A stretch of DNA of 64,000 bases from Bryopsis sp. KO-2023 (GCA_030272585.1 BSYQ01000007.1:1-64000), one strand, 5' to 3'; numbered from the stretch's first letter, positions 40,101 through 53,020 are shown. A program made the numbers and translations. The notes: generated by a model from the sequence alone, not told the origin.

Positions 40101-41390
40101 GCCTTCGAAGGGAACAACGATGGTTTTGGTTTGAGGCCGATCAGGTCACTCATGAGGCAAAAAAAAGATTTTGGAGGTTCGAATGTTGCGGGGTCGTGGC
40201 GATGTGGTCAGGTAGCGCGAACGCGTGCGTCCCGTTTTTTGTAAACCACTCGCGGAGCCATAACTCCTCAACCACGGCTCGGATGGACTCGGGAGAGGTA
40301 CCCACGGATAGGTCTCGACGAGAGCCGCGCTTTGGGCTTTGAAAATCAAGATTTGGTGGAGGAACCGAGGAGCGACCTCCATTCTCCGAAAACTAGCACC
40401 CACGTGTGCCTTCTCTCAATCACCGGTTGGGAGAGGGCATGTGAGGGAAGGCCTTCGATTGTGGAGCATGATGGTTTTGGTTTGTGTACGATCAGGTCAC
40501 TCATGAGGCAAAAAAAAAATTTTGGAGGTTCAAATGTTGCGGGGTCGTGGCGATGTGGTCAGGTAGCGCGAACGCGTGCGTCCCGTTTTTGGTAAACCAC
40601 TCGCGGAGCCATAACTCCTCAACCACGGCTCGGATGAACTCGGGACAGGTACCCACAGATAGGTCTCGACGAGAGCCGCGCTTTGGGCTTTGAAAATCAA
40701 GATTTGGTGGAGTAGCCGAGGAGCGACCTCCATTCTCCGAAAACTAGCACCCACGCGTGCCTTCTCTCAAGCACCGGTTGGGAGAGGGCATGTGAGGGAA
40801 GGCCTTCGAAGGGAACAACGATGGTTTTGGTTTGAGGCCCATCACGTCACTCGTGAGGCGAAAAAAAAATTTTGGAGGTTCAAATGTTGCGGGGTCGTGG
40901 CGATGTGGTCAGGTAGCGCGAACGCGTGCGTCCTGTTTTTGGTAAACCACTCGCGGAGCCATAACTCCTCAACCACGGCTCGGATGGACTCGAGAGAGGT
41001 ACCCACGGATAGGTCTTGACGAAAGCCGCGCTTTAAGCCTTGAAAATCAAGATTTGGTGGAGAAGCCGAGGAGCGACCTCCATGCTCCGAAAACTTGCAC
41101 CCACGCGTGCCTTCTCTCAAGCACCGGTTGGGAGAGGGCATGTGAGGGAAGGCCTTCGATTGTGGAGCATGATGGTTTTGGTTTGTGTACGATCAGGTCA
41201 CTCATGAGGCAAAAAAAAAATTTTGGAGGTTCAAATGTTGCGGGGTCGTGGCGATGTGGTCAGGTAGCGCGAACGCGTGCGTCCCGTTTTTGGTAAACCA
41301 CTCGCGGAGCCATAACTCCTCAACCACGGCTCGGATGAACTCGGGACAGGTACCCACAGATAGGTCTCGACGAGAGCCGCGCTTTGGGCT
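37187..41390. repeat. Higher-order repeat: two copies of a 2102-bp six-monomer block
   Basis: 37187-39288 and 39289-41390 carry the same ordered series of six variant monomers with diagnostic changes (atgaactcgggacaggtacccacagatag; gagggccgagctttggg; actcgagagagg with ctttaagccttg) at offset 2102. A related block follows at about 41391-43486. Confidence 0.85.
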
Positions 41391-44300
41391 TTGAAAATCA
41401 AGATTTGGTGGAGTAGCCGAGGAGCGACCTCCATTCTCCGAAAACTAGCACCCACGCGTGCCTTCTCTCAAGCACCGGTTGGGAGAGGGCATGTGAGGGA
41501 AGGCCTTCGAAGGGAACAACGATGGTTTTGGTTTGAGGCCCATCACGTCACTCGTGAGGCGAAAAAAAAATTTTGGAGGTTCAAATGTTGCGGGGTCGTG
41601 GCGATGTGGTCAGGTAGCGCGAACGCGTGCGTCCCGTTTTTGGTAAACCACTCGCGGAGCCATAACTCCTCAACCACGGCTCGGATGGACTCGAGAGAGG
41701 TACCCACGGATAGGTCTTGACGAAAGCCGCGCTTTAAGCCTTGAAAATCAAGATTTGGTGGAGAAGCCGAGGAGCGACCTCCATGCTCCGAAAACTTGCA
41801 CCCACGCGTGCCTTCTCTCAAGAACCGGTTGGGAGAGGGCATGTGAGGGAAGGCCTTCGAGTGTGGAGCATGATGGTTTTGGTTTGTGGCCGATCAGGTC
41901 ACTCATGAGGCAAAAAAAAATTTTGGAGGTTCAAATGTTGCGGGGTCGTGGCGATGTGGTCAGGTAGCGCGAACGCGTGCGTCCCGTAAACCACTCGCGG
42001 AGCCATAACTCCTCAACCACGGCTCGGATGGACTCGGGAGAGGTACCCACGGATAGGTCTCGACGAGAGCCGCGCTTTGGGCTTTGAAAATCAAGATTTG
42101 GTGGAGTAGCCAAGGAGCGACCTCCATGCTCCGAAAACTTGCACCCACGCGTGCCTTCTCACAAGCACCGGTTGGGAGAGGGCATGTGAGGGAAGGCCTT
42201 CGATTGTGGAGCATGATGGTTTTGGTTTGTGTACGATCAGGTCACTCATGAGGCAAAAAAAAAATTTTGGAGGTTCAAATGTTGCGGGGTCGTGGCGATG
42301 TGGTCAGGTAGCGCGAACGCGTGCGTCCCGTTTTTGGTAAACCACTCTCGGAGCCATAACTCCTCAACCACGGCTCGGATGGACTCGGGAGAGGTACCCA
42401 CGGATAGGTCTCGACGAGAGCCGCGCTTTGGGCTTTGAAAATCAAGATTTGGTGGAGGAACCGAGGAGCGACCTCCATGCTCCGAAAACTAGCACCCACG
42501 CGTGCCTTCTCACAAGCACCGGTTGGGAGAGGGCATGTGAGGGAAGGCCTTCGATTGTGGAGCATGATGGTTTTGGTTTGTGTACGATCAGGTCACTCAT
42601 GAGGCAAAAAAAAAATTTTGGAGGTTCAAATGTTGCGGGGTCGTGGCGATGTGGTCAGGTAGCGCGAACGCGTGCGTCCCGTTTTTTGTAAACCACTCGC
42701 GGAGCCATAACTCCTCAACCACGGCTCGGATGGACTCGGGAGAGGTACCCACGGATAGGTCTCGACGAGAGCCGCGCTTTGGGCTTTGAAAATCAAGATT
42801 TGGTGGAGGAACCGAGGAGCGACCTCCATGCTCCGAAAACTTGCACCCACGCGTGCCTTCTCACAAGCACCGGTTGGGAGAGGGCATGTGAGGGAAGGCC
42901 TTCGATTGTGGAGCATGATGGTTTTGGTTTGTGTACGATCAGGTCACTCATGAGGCAAAAAAAAGATTTTGGAGGTTCAAATGTTGCGGGGTCGTGGCGA
43001 TGTGGTCAGGTACCGCGAACGCGTGCGTCCCGTTTTTGGTAAACCACTCGCGGAGCCATAACTCCTCAATCACGGCTCGGATGAGCTCGGGAGAGGTACC
43101 CACGGATAGGTCTCGACGAGAGCCGCGCTTTGGGCTTTGAAAATCAAGATTTGGTGGAGTAGCCGAGGAGCGACCTCCTTTCTCCGAAAACTAGCACCCA
43201 CGCGTGCCTTCCCTCAAGCACCGGTTGGGAGAGGGCATGTGAGGGAAGGCCTTCGAAGGGAACAACGATGGTTTTGGTTTGTGGCCGATCAGGTCACTCA
43301 TGAGGCCAAAAAAAAAATTTGGAGGTTCAAATGTTGCGGGGTCGTGGCGATGTGGTGAGGTAGCGCGAACGCGTGCGTCCCGTTTTTTGTAAACCACTCG
43401 CGGAGCCATAACTCCTCAACCACGGCTCGAATGGACTCGGGAAAGGTACCCACGGATAGGTCTCGACGAGAGCCGCGCTTTGGGCTTTGAAAATCAAGAT
43501 TTGGTGGAGTAGCCGAGGAGCGACCTCCATTCTCCGAAAACTAGCACCCACGCGTGCCTTCTCTCAAGCACCGGTTGGGAGAGGGCATGTGAGGGAAGGC
43601 CTTCGAAGGGAACAACGATGGTTTTGGTTTGAGGCCCATCACGTCACTCGTGAGGCGAAAAAAAAATTTTGGAGGTTCAAATGTTGCGGGGTCGTGGCGA
43701 TGTGGTCAGGTAGCGCGAACGCGTGCGTCCCGTTTTTGGTAAACCACTCGCGGAGCCATAACTCCTCAACCACGGCTCGGATGGACTCGAGAGAGGTACC
43801 CACGGATAGGTCTTGACGAAAGCCGCGCTTTAAGCCTTGAAAATCAAGATTTGGTGGAGAAGCCGAGGAGCGACCTCCATGCTCCGAAAACTTGCACCCA
43901 CGCGTGCCTTCTCTCAAGAACCGGTTGGGAGAGGGCATGTGAGGGAAGGCCTTCGAGTGTGGAGCATGATGGTTTTGGTTTGTGGCCGATCAGGTCACTC
44001 ATGAGGCAAAAAAAAATTTTGGAGGTTCAAATGTTGCGGGGTCGTGGCGATGTGGTCAGGTAGCGCGAACGCGTGCGTCCCGTTTTTTGTGAACCACTCG
44101 CGGAGCCATAACTCCTCAACCACGGCTCGGATGGACTCGGGAGAGGTACCCACGGATAGGTCTCGACGAGAGCTGCGCTTTGGGCTTTGAAAATCAAGAT
44201 TTGGTGGAGTAGCCGAGGAGCGACCTCCATGCTCCGAAAACTAGCAACCACGCGTGCCTTCTCTCAACCACCGGTTGGGAGAGGGCATGTGAGGGAAGGC

Positions 44301-47300
44301 CTTCGAAGGGAACAACGATGGTTTTGGTTTGAGGCCGATCAGGTCACTCATGAGGCAAAAAAAAAATTTTGGAGGTTCAAATGTTGCGGGGTCGTGGCGA
44401 TGTGGTCAGGTAGCGCGAACGCGTGCGTCCCGTTTTTTGTAAACCACTCGCGGAGCCATAACTCCTCAACCACGGCTCGGATGGACTCGGGAGAGGTACC
44501 CACGGATAGGTCTCGACGAGAGCCGCGCTTTGGGCTTTGAAAATCAAGTTTTGGTGGAGTAGCCGAGGAGCGACCTCCATTCTCCGAAAACTAGCACCCA
44601 CGCGTGCCTTCCCTCAAGCACCGGTTGGGAGAGGGCATGTGAGGGAAGGCCTTCGAAGGGAACAACGATGGTTTTGGTTTGAGGCCGATCAGGTCACTCA
44701 TGAGGCAAAAAAAAAATTTTGGAGGTTCAAATGTTGCGGGGTCGTGGCGATGTGGTCAGGTAGCGCGAACGCGTGCGTCCCGTTTTTTGTAAACCACTCG
44801 CGGAGCCATAACTCCTCAACCACGGCTCGGATGGACTCGGGAGAGGTACCCACGGATAGGTCTTGACGAGAGCCGCGCTTTGGGCTTTGAAAATCAAGAT
44901 TTGGTGGAGTAGCCGAGGAGCGACCTCCATGCTCCGAAAACTAGCACCCACGCGTGCCTTCTCTCAAGCACCGGTTGGGAGAGGGCATGTGAGGGAGGGC
45001 CTTCGAAGGGAACAACGATGGTTTTGGTTTGAGGCCGATCAGGTCACTCCTGAGGCAGAAAAAAGATTTTGGAGGTTCAAATGTTGCGGGGTCGTGGCGA
45101 TGTGGTCAGGTAGCGCGAACGCGTGCGTCCCGTTTTTGGTAAACCACTCGCGGAGCCATAACTCCTCAACCACGGCTCGGATGGACTCGGGAGAGGTACC
45201 CACGGATAGGTCTCGACGAGAGCCGCGCTTTGGACTTTGAAAAACCAGATTTGGTGGAGTAGCCGAGGAGCGACCTCCATGCTCCGAAAACTAGCACCCA
45301 CGGGTGCCTTCTCTCAAGCACCGGTTGGGAGAGGGCATGTGAGGGAAGGCCTTCGAAGGGAACAACGATGGTTTTGGTTTGAGGCCGATCAGGTCACTCA
45401 TGAGGCAAAAAAAAAAAATTGGAGGTTCAAATGTTGCGGGGTCGTGGCGATGTGGTCAGGTAGCGCGAACGCATGCGTCCCGTTTTTGTAAACCACTCGC
45501 GGAGCCATAACTCCTAAACCACGGCTCGGATGGACTCGGGAGAGGTACCCACGGATAGGTCTCGACGAGAGCCGCGCTTTGGGCCTTGGAAATCAAGATT
45601 TGGTGGAGTAGCCGAGGAGCGACCTCCATGCTCCGAAAACTAGAACCCACGCGTGCCTTCTCTCAAGCACCGGTTGGGAGAGGGCATGTGAGGGAGGGCC
45701 TTCGAAGGGAACAACGATGGTTTTGGTTTGAGGCCGATCAGGTCACTCATGAGGCAGAAAAAAGATTTTGGAGGTTCAAATGTTGCGGGGTCGTGGCGAT
45801 GTGGTCAGGTAGCGCGAACGCGTGCGTCCCGTTTTTGGTAAACCACTCGCGGAGCCATAACTCCTCAACCACGGCTCGGATGGACTCGGGAGAGTCACCC
45901 ACGGATAGGTCTCGACGAGAGCCGCGCTTTAGGCCTTGAAAATCAAGATTTGGTGGAGTAGCCGAGGAGCGACCACCATGCTCCGAAAACTAGCACCCAC
46001 GCGTGCCTTCCCTCAAGCACCGGTTGGGAGAGGGCATGTGAGGGAAGGCCTTCGAAGGGAACAACGATGGTTTTGGTTTGAGGCCGATCAGGTCACTCAT
46101 GAGGCAAAAAAAAAATTTTGGAGGTTCAAATGTTGCGGGGTCGTGGCGATGTGGTCAGGTAGCGCGAATGCGTGCGTCCCGTTTTTGGTAAACCACTCGC
46201 GGAGCCATAACTCCTCAACCACGGCTCGGATGGACTCGGGAGAGGTACCCACGGATAGGTCTCGACGAGAGCCGCGCTTTGGGCCTTGAAAATCAAGATT
46301 TGGTGGAGTAGCCGAGGAGCGACCTCCATGCTCCGAAAACTAGCACCCACGCGTGCCTTCTCTCAAGCACCGGTTGGGAGAGGGCATGTGAGGGAAGGCC
46401 TTCGGAGGGAACAACGATGGTTTTGGTTTGAGGCCGATCAGGTCACTCATGAGGCAAAAAAAAAATTTGGAGGTTCAAATGTTGCGGGGTCGTGGCGATG
46501 TGGTCAGATAGCGCGAACGCGTGCGTCCCGTTTTTGGTAAACCACTCGCGGAGCCATAACTCCTCAACCACGGCTCGGATGGACTCGGGAGAGGTACCCA
46601 CGGATAGGTCTACACGAGAGCCGCGCTTTGGGCTTTGAAAATCAAGTTTTGGTGGAGTAGCCGAGGAGCGACCTCCATGCTTTGAAAACTAGCACCCACG
46701 CGTGCCTTCTCTCAAGCACCGGTTGGGAGAGGGCATGTGAGGGAAGGCCTTCGGAGGGAACAACGATGGTTTTGGTTTGAGGCCGATCAGGTCACTAATG
46801 AGGCAGAAAAAAAAATTTGGAGGTTCAAATGTTGCGGGGTCGTGGCGATGTGGTCAGGTAGCGCGAACGGGTGCGTCCCGTTTTTGGTAAACCACTCGCG
46901 GAGCCATAACTCCTCAACCACGGCTCGGATAGACTCGGGAGAGGTACCCACGGATAGGTCTCGACGAGAGCCGTGATTTAAGCTTTGAAAATCAAGATTT
47001 GGTGGAGTAGCCGAGGAGCGACGTCCATGCTCCGAAAACTTGCACCCACGCGTGCCTTCTCTCAAGCACCGGTTGGGAGAGGGCATGTGAGGGAAGGCGT
47101 TCGAAGGGAACAACGATGGTTTTGGTTTGAGGCCGATCAGGTCACTCATGAGGCAAAAAAAAAAATTTGGAGGTTCAAATGTTGCGGGGTCGTGGCGATG
47201 TGGTCAAGTAGCGCGAACGCGTGCGTCCCGTTTTTGGTAAACCACTCGCGGAGCCATAACTCCTCAACCACGGCTCGGATGGACTCGGGAGAGGTACCCA

Positions 47301-50297
47301 CGGATAGGTCTCGACGAGAGCCGCGCTTTGGGCTTTAAAAATCAAGTTTTGGTGGAGTAGCCGAGGAGCGACCCCCATGCTCCGAAAACTAGCACCCACG
47401 CGTGCCTTCTCTCAAGCACAGGTTGGGAGAGGGCATGTGAGGGAAGGCCTTCGAAGGGAACAACGATGGTTTTGGTTTGAGGCCGATCAGGTCACTCATG
47501 AGGCAAAAAAAAAATTTGGAGGTTCAAATGTTGCGGGGTCGTGGCGATGTGGTCAGGTAGCGCGAACGCGTGCGTCCTGTTTTTGGTAAACCACTCGCGG
47601 AGCCATAACTCCTCAACCACGGCTCGGATGGACTCGGGAGAGGTACCCACGGATAGGTCTCGACCAGAGCCGCGCAGAGCCGCGCTTTGGGCTTTGAAAA
47701 TCAAGATTTGGTGGAGTAGCCGAGGAGCGACCTCCATGCTCCAAAAACTAGCACCCACGCGTGCCTTCTCTCAAGCACCGGTTGGGAGAGGGCATGTGAG
47801 GGAAGGCCTTCGAAGGGAACAACGATGGTTTTGGTTTGAGGCCGATCAGGTCACTCATGAGGCAAAAAAAAAATTTGGAGGTTCAAATGTTGCGGGGTCG
47901 TGGCGATGTGGTCAGGTAGCGCGAACGCGTGCGTCCCGTTTTTGGTAAACCACTCGCGGAGCCATAACTCCTCAACCACGGCTCGGATGGACTCGGGAGA
48001 GGTACCCACGGATAGGTCTCGACGAGAGCCGCGCTTTGGGCTTTGAAAATCAAGATTTGGTGGAGTAGCCAAGGAGCGACCTCCATGCTCCGAAAACTTG
48101 CACCCACGCGTGCCTTCTCACAAGCACCGGTTGGGAGAGGGCATGTGAGGGAAGGCCTTCGAGTGTGGAGCACGATGGTTTTGATTTGGGGCCGATCAGG
48201 TCACTCATGAGGAAAAAAAAAAAATTGGAGGTTCAAGTGTTGCGGGGTCGCGGCGATGTGGTCAGGTAGCGCGAACGCGTGCGTCCCGCTTTTGGTAAAC
48301 CACTCGCGGAGCCATAACTCCTCAACCACGGCTCGGATGGACTCGGGAGAGGTACCCACGGATAGATTTCGACGAGAGCCGCGCTTTGGGCTTTGAAAAT
48401 CAAGATTTGGTGGAGTAGCCAAGGAGCGACCTCCATGCTCCGAAAACTTGCACCCACGCGTGCCTTCTCACAAGCACCGGTTGGGAGAGGGCATGTGAGG
48501 GAAGGCCTTCGAGTGTGGAGCATGATGGTTTTGGTTTGTGGCCGATCAGGTCACTCATGAGGCAAAAAAAAAATTTTGGAGGTTCAAATGTTGCGGGGTC
48601 GTGGCGATGTGGTCAGCTAGCGCGAACGCGTGCGTCCCGTTTTTCGTAGACCACTCGCGGAGCCATAACTCCTCAACCACGGCTCCGATGGACTCGGGGG
48701 AGGTACCCACGGATACGTCTCGACGAGAGCCGCGCTTTGGGCTTTGAAAATCCAGATTTGGTGGAGTAGCCGAGGAGCGACCTCCATGCTCCGAAAACTA
48801 GCACCCACGCGTGCCTTCTCTCAAGCACCGGTTGGGAGAGGGCATGTGAGGGAAGGCCTTCGAGTGTGGAGCATGATGGTTTTGGTTTGTGGCCGATCAG
48901 GTCACTCATGAGGCAAGAAAAAAATTTTGGAGGTTCAAATGTTGCGGGGTCGTGGCGATGTGGTCAGGTAGCGCGAACGCGTGCGTCCCGCTTTTGGTAA
49001 ACCACCCGCGGAGCCATAACTCCTCAACCACGGCTCCGATCGACTCGGGAGAGGTACCCACGGATAGGTCTCGACGAGAGCCGCGCTTTGGGCTTTGAAA
49101 ATCAAGATTTGGTGGAGTAGCCGAGGAGCGACCTCCATTCTCCGAAAACTAGCACCCACGCGTGCCTTCTCTCAAGCACCGGTTGGGAGAGGGCATGTGA
49201 GGGAAGGCCTTCGAGTGTGGAGCATGATGGTTTTGGTTTGTGGCCGATCAGGTCACTCATGAGGCAAGAAAAAAATTTTGGAGGTTCAAATGTTGCGGGG
49301 TCGTGGCGATGTGGTCAGGTAGCGCGAACGCGTGCGTCCCGCTTTTGGTAAACCACCCGCGGAGCCATAACTCCTCAACCACGGCTCGGATGGACTCGGG
49401 AGAGGTACCCACGGATAGGTCTCGACGAGAGCCGCGCTTTGGGCTTTGAAAATCAAGATTTGGTGGAGTAGCCGAGGAGCGACCTCCATTCTCCGAAAAC
49501 TAGGCCTCACGCATGCCTTCTCTCAAGCACCGGTTGGGAGAGGGCATGTGGGGGAAGGCCTTCGAGTGTGGAGCACGATGGTTTTGATTTGGGGCCGATC
49601 AGGTCACTCATGAGGCAAAAAAAAAAATTTGGAGGTTCAACTGGAGCCATAACTCCCCAACCACGGCTCGGATGGACTCGGGAGAGGTACCCACGGATAG
49701 GTCTCGACAAGAGCCGCGCTTTGGGCTTTGGAAATCCAGATTTGGTAGAGTGGCCGAGGAGCGACCTCCATGCTCCGAAAACTAGCACCCACGCGTGCCT
49801 TCTCTCAAGCACCGGTTGGGAGAGGGCATGTGAGGGAAGGCCTTCGAGTGTGGAGCACGATGGTTTTGATTTGGGGCCGATCAGGTCACTCATGAGAAAA
49901 AAAAAAAATTGGAGGTTCAAGTGTTGCGGGGTCGTGGCGATGTGGTCGGCTAGCGCGAACGCGTGCGTCCCGCTTTTGGTAAACCACTCGCGGAGCCATA
50001 ACTCCCCAACCACGGCTCGGATGGACTCGGGAGAGGTACCCACGGATAGGTTTCGACGAGAGCCGCGCTTTCGGCTTTAAAAATCCAGATTTGGTGGAGT
50101 AGCCAAGGAGCGAAGTCCATGCTCCGAAAACTAGCACCCACGCGTGCCTTCTCTCAAGCACCGGTTGGGAGAGGGCATGTGAGGGAAGGCCTTCGAGTGT
50201 GGAGCATGATGGTTTTGGTTTGTGGCCGATCAGGTCACTCATGAGGCAAAAAAAAAATTTTGGAGGTTCAAATGTTGCGGGGTCGTGGCGATGTGGT

Positions 50298-50342
50298 GGA
50301 TGCAATGGAGACTTATGGGAGTTTACCAGAGCATCAAAAGAT
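50298..50342. other. Short unassigned segment between satellite and word element
   Basis: 45 bp (ggatgcaatgg...) not matching the satellite. It may belong to the older flanking sequence into which the 400-bp element inserted. Confidence 0.4.
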
Positions 50343-50354
50343 TGGCCGAAGACA

Positions 50355-50754
50355 GTCATGGGCTGCACAGGACAGGGTTCTGTGCAGGTTCTGTGCACCC
50401 TGTGCTGTCCTGTCTTGTGCAGCGGAATTGCACAGGCCAGGACAGAACAGACTGTCTGTTCTGTGCACAGGGTCAGACCTGTGCTGCACAGGTGCACAGA
50501 CTTGCACAGCACAGCACAGAACTGCACAGAATCTGCACAGAACTGCACAGAATCTGCACAGAACTGCACAGAATCTGCACAGATTTTGCACAGAATCTGC
50601 ACAGAACTGCACAGAAACTGCACAGATTTTGCACAGACCTTGTCTGTGCTGTGCTGTACAGGTCTGTGCACCTGTGCAGCACAGGTCTGACCCTGTGCAC
50701 AGAACAGACAGTCTGTTCTGTCCTGTTCTGTGCACAGAGGTCTCAGCCCATGTC
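50355..50754. mobile_element. 400-bp element built of TGTGCACAG/CTGCACAGAA words
   Basis: Inverted ends GTCATGGGCTG (50355-50365) and CAGCCCATGTC (50744-50754), with one mismatch. Exactly flanked by a 12-bp direct repeat TGGCCGAAGACA (50343-50354 and 50755-50766), which may be the target duplication. The interior is almost wholly CTGTGCAC, CTGCACAGAA and CAGACTGTCTG words in overall inverted symmetry. No coding capacity and no tRNA-like core were seen. Confidence 0.7.
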
Positions 50755-50766
50755 TGGCCGAAGACA

Positions 50767-52075
50767 ACAAATAACCGTCGAGGCGGATTAAACTGGACCG
50801 CCAGGGCGGATTAATACCCGCTAAAGAAGGAGCGGACATTATTTGAAGACCAAACTCGGAAAAACATTGGAGCGGACCATCGAAGACAATAGCACTGGAG
50901 CAGAAAGGACGAAGAGGTCAGGTAATGGCCGGACGCTCTGCTGTATATACTGGCTCTTGCTGCTACGTAGGGACTCTAGCAGCCAACCAGCGGATTGTGA
51001 TTCGATGAGATCCTGGGGGAAATGTAGGCCTCGGACAAATCTCTATAGCAGTGGCCATACATGTTATGGATATGCTCGAGCGGCTATTGTTCTGAGGTGT
51101 TGCGGCGGACAAACTCATGGGAGATTCGTAGGGACGTTGAAGAGAGAAGAAGCTGAGAGATCGGCCGGACTTCTAATCGGTGTACTGGCTCTCGCTGCTA
51201 AATGGGGACTCTAGCGGTCAACCAGCTTAGTGAGATCCTGGGGGTATCCGCATAGGATTTGGCCTCGGACAAATCTCTACACTGATAACCGCTTATATAC
51301 TAGCGGATAAACGTAACGAATGGAGTGTTGTGCCCAAGTGATATCCGACCAAGCGTTTTACCGAGCGAAGAACGAAGATGTACTGTGGAAGGAAGGAAAA
51401 ATATCAGTTGTAAATGAAGGAGACAGAAACGGAGATCTGACCAAGGCATTGCAGCGAAATTGGAATTGACCAAGACTGCAATGGATGAAAGCCGCAGCGA
51501 ATGACAACAGCAGCGGACTACAGGAGTGTTTGACAAAAGCGAAGCTTATGGTTTCCGCATAAGTGAAACTGCAAAGCGAGATAGCGAGCGGAAATTATAT
51601 CCTAAGCTTGCGCGAACTTGGAGTCTTGAACGGATAAAGCATGGCGGAAATTATTTAACAACAATTACCAGCAATGCTGATGCCATGTTTAACCTTCTCC
51701 TTGACGGTACTCGTGGGCGGAATCCACATCCGCACCATAGAACCACGAGTTAGGAGAGGCTTGAGCGGGCTATCACTAAATGCCCCAATAACGCAAGCAG
51801 ACGAAGACGCGGGCATCCGTCCAAGCAAGAGACACAAGGTTTTTGGATTTCATAGAGTATGGGATCTGTTGTGCCGTTTGAAAATCATCTTGTTTTATAT
51901 GATTGTGAGGTTAGTTTTCTATTTTTCTATTTTTCTTCGTGTTTTGTTCAGTGGATGGCCCTGTTTCTATGTTTCGCGGCCACTCAAAGTATTTATTCTT
52001 TATTTCTTTCGACTTTCTTTCGCGATTACCTTTCTTGAGTGCTGAGGACACCACTCGGGGGGGGGGGGGAGTAGT
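50767..52075 (+). mobile_element. LTR retrotransposon remnant, internal 3' portion
   Basis: No pol or gag frame is seen. It contains two diverged direct copies of about 130 bp (50948-51051 and 51184-51283; actggctctYgctgctaMRt, gatcctgggggNa, ggcctcggacaaatctcta). It ends with a G-run and purine stretch ggggggggagtag (about 52057-52074), a plausible polypurine tract. The 5' part is missing. Assignment rests on the adjoining LTR-like segment. Confidence 0.45.
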
Positions 52076-52560
52076 TGATACGAGGTGACGAGGTTAGTGT
52101 CTAGATGTCCCATCGGTGAGTGGGTGTGTCACTGTAGAGTAAGGGGTTAGTGTGTTGTGGACGGTATAAAAGGGGTTGTATTTTTGACATTGTGTAACCT
52201 TTGGGGCTGGGTTAGCTCAAGTGTTGTGTTCCCACGTTCTACCCTCCTCCACTTGGAGGAGGGCCCCTATCTATCTATCTTTCCCAGAGGGGGAAGGGCC
52301 CCTATCATTATTTGTGGATTGGTTTATTGTGGGGCTAAGTAGATTGGGTGATTTACTTGGTTTGGGCCTACCAATTATGGAGTTTGGGAAGATCAGTTTG
52401 GATCGTTGTAACCCTGGGTAGTTGTGTACCGGATTAGGGAGAAGCGAGTACAAATGGGGTCTTGTCGTTTGAGATACATTCGACTTGGATATTTTGTAAG
52501 TTTATTCTATCGTTTCACCGGCCGTGTTGTTCTACCACAACCACAACCAAAGTCCCGTCA
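52076..52560 (+). repeat. LTR-like segment
   Basis: Begins TGATACGAGG directly after a purine-rich run. It holds a TATA-like ggtataaaaggg (about 52164) and may end near cccgtca (about 52560). No second copy is in the window, so the LTR identity is inferred from the layout only. Confidence 0.4.
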
Positions 52561-53020
52561 CAATTCGGGTGCATAAATTTTGCGCAATTCAGACATACTT
52601 ACATATGTCACATCCCAAATCCCTTGGAAATTACCAATAGATTCTCAAGATCTTTCAATATGTTTGTTAATTTCTTTTTCATTGTTATCTTTTCCCCTTC
52701 CAAGAGTGAGATGGTTATGCAAACGTTTCGCCTTCTGTATTCTGTTCGTTTGTTCAGTTTGGTTTTTTTCATATTGACCCCTGTGGGTCCTCTAATTTAT
52801 GAGAAGTGGGAAGTCCATGGAAGTCCATGCTGGCCAAGAAGATGCCTGCCCTTGACCCTTGAACTAGAGTGTTGAAAAACACCAAAAAAAGGTTTGTTCT
52901 AGTTGCGTCTACTTCCGTCTCAAAATGAATCTACCGGCGTCCACAGTCACAGACACCCAAAAAAAAATTGGAGCAGTAGTTCCGACACAACTGCGGATGC
53001 TTATCTTTTTAACCACAAAC
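52561..53020. other. Intergenic, no gene supported
   Basis: T-rich on +. A frame at 52462-52875 crosses the LTR-like boundary and shows no family content. It may contain the 3' end of the - strand gene that follows. Confidence 0.5.

Larger units (their letters stand above)
30442..50297. repeat. Satellite array, 350/351-bp monomer, about 57 copies
   Basis: Nearly 19.9 kb of head-to-tail monomers with constant landmarks: cggagccataactcctcaac, gaggtacccacggatag, caagatttggtggag, cacgcgtgcctt, ccggttgggagagggcatg, an A-run of 8-12, ggaggttcaaatgttgcgg, and gtagcgcgaacgcg. Variant blocks (gtgtggagcatgatgg against gaagggaacaacgatgg; gtgtacgatcagg against ggcccatcacg) sort monomers into types. Monomers toward the right edge (after about 48,200) are more divergent. 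One monomer is truncated by about 100 bp near 49,640. Open frames of 117 aa (+) and 74 aa (-) recur because 351 is divisible by 3 and stops are few; most start at TTG and are not genes. Confidence 0.97.

Noticed and set aside
30725-49510. Recurring 117-aa (+), 74-aa (-) and 96-99-aa (-) open frames in the satellite
   Set aside because: They repeat once per monomer, occur on both strands, many start at TTG or use non-ATG starts, and they exist because the period is 350/351 bp. No protein-like conservation beyond DNA identity.
30520-50297. A-box/B-box-like words in each satellite monomer (tggcgatgtgg, ggttcaaat)
   Set aside because: The order is B before A and both boxes deviate from consensus, so a pol III promoter is not supported.
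49886-50839. 317-aa - strand frame rich in CADSVQF-type repeats
   Set aside because: It runs from satellite through the TGTGCACAG word element; the repeats are a translation of the DNA word.
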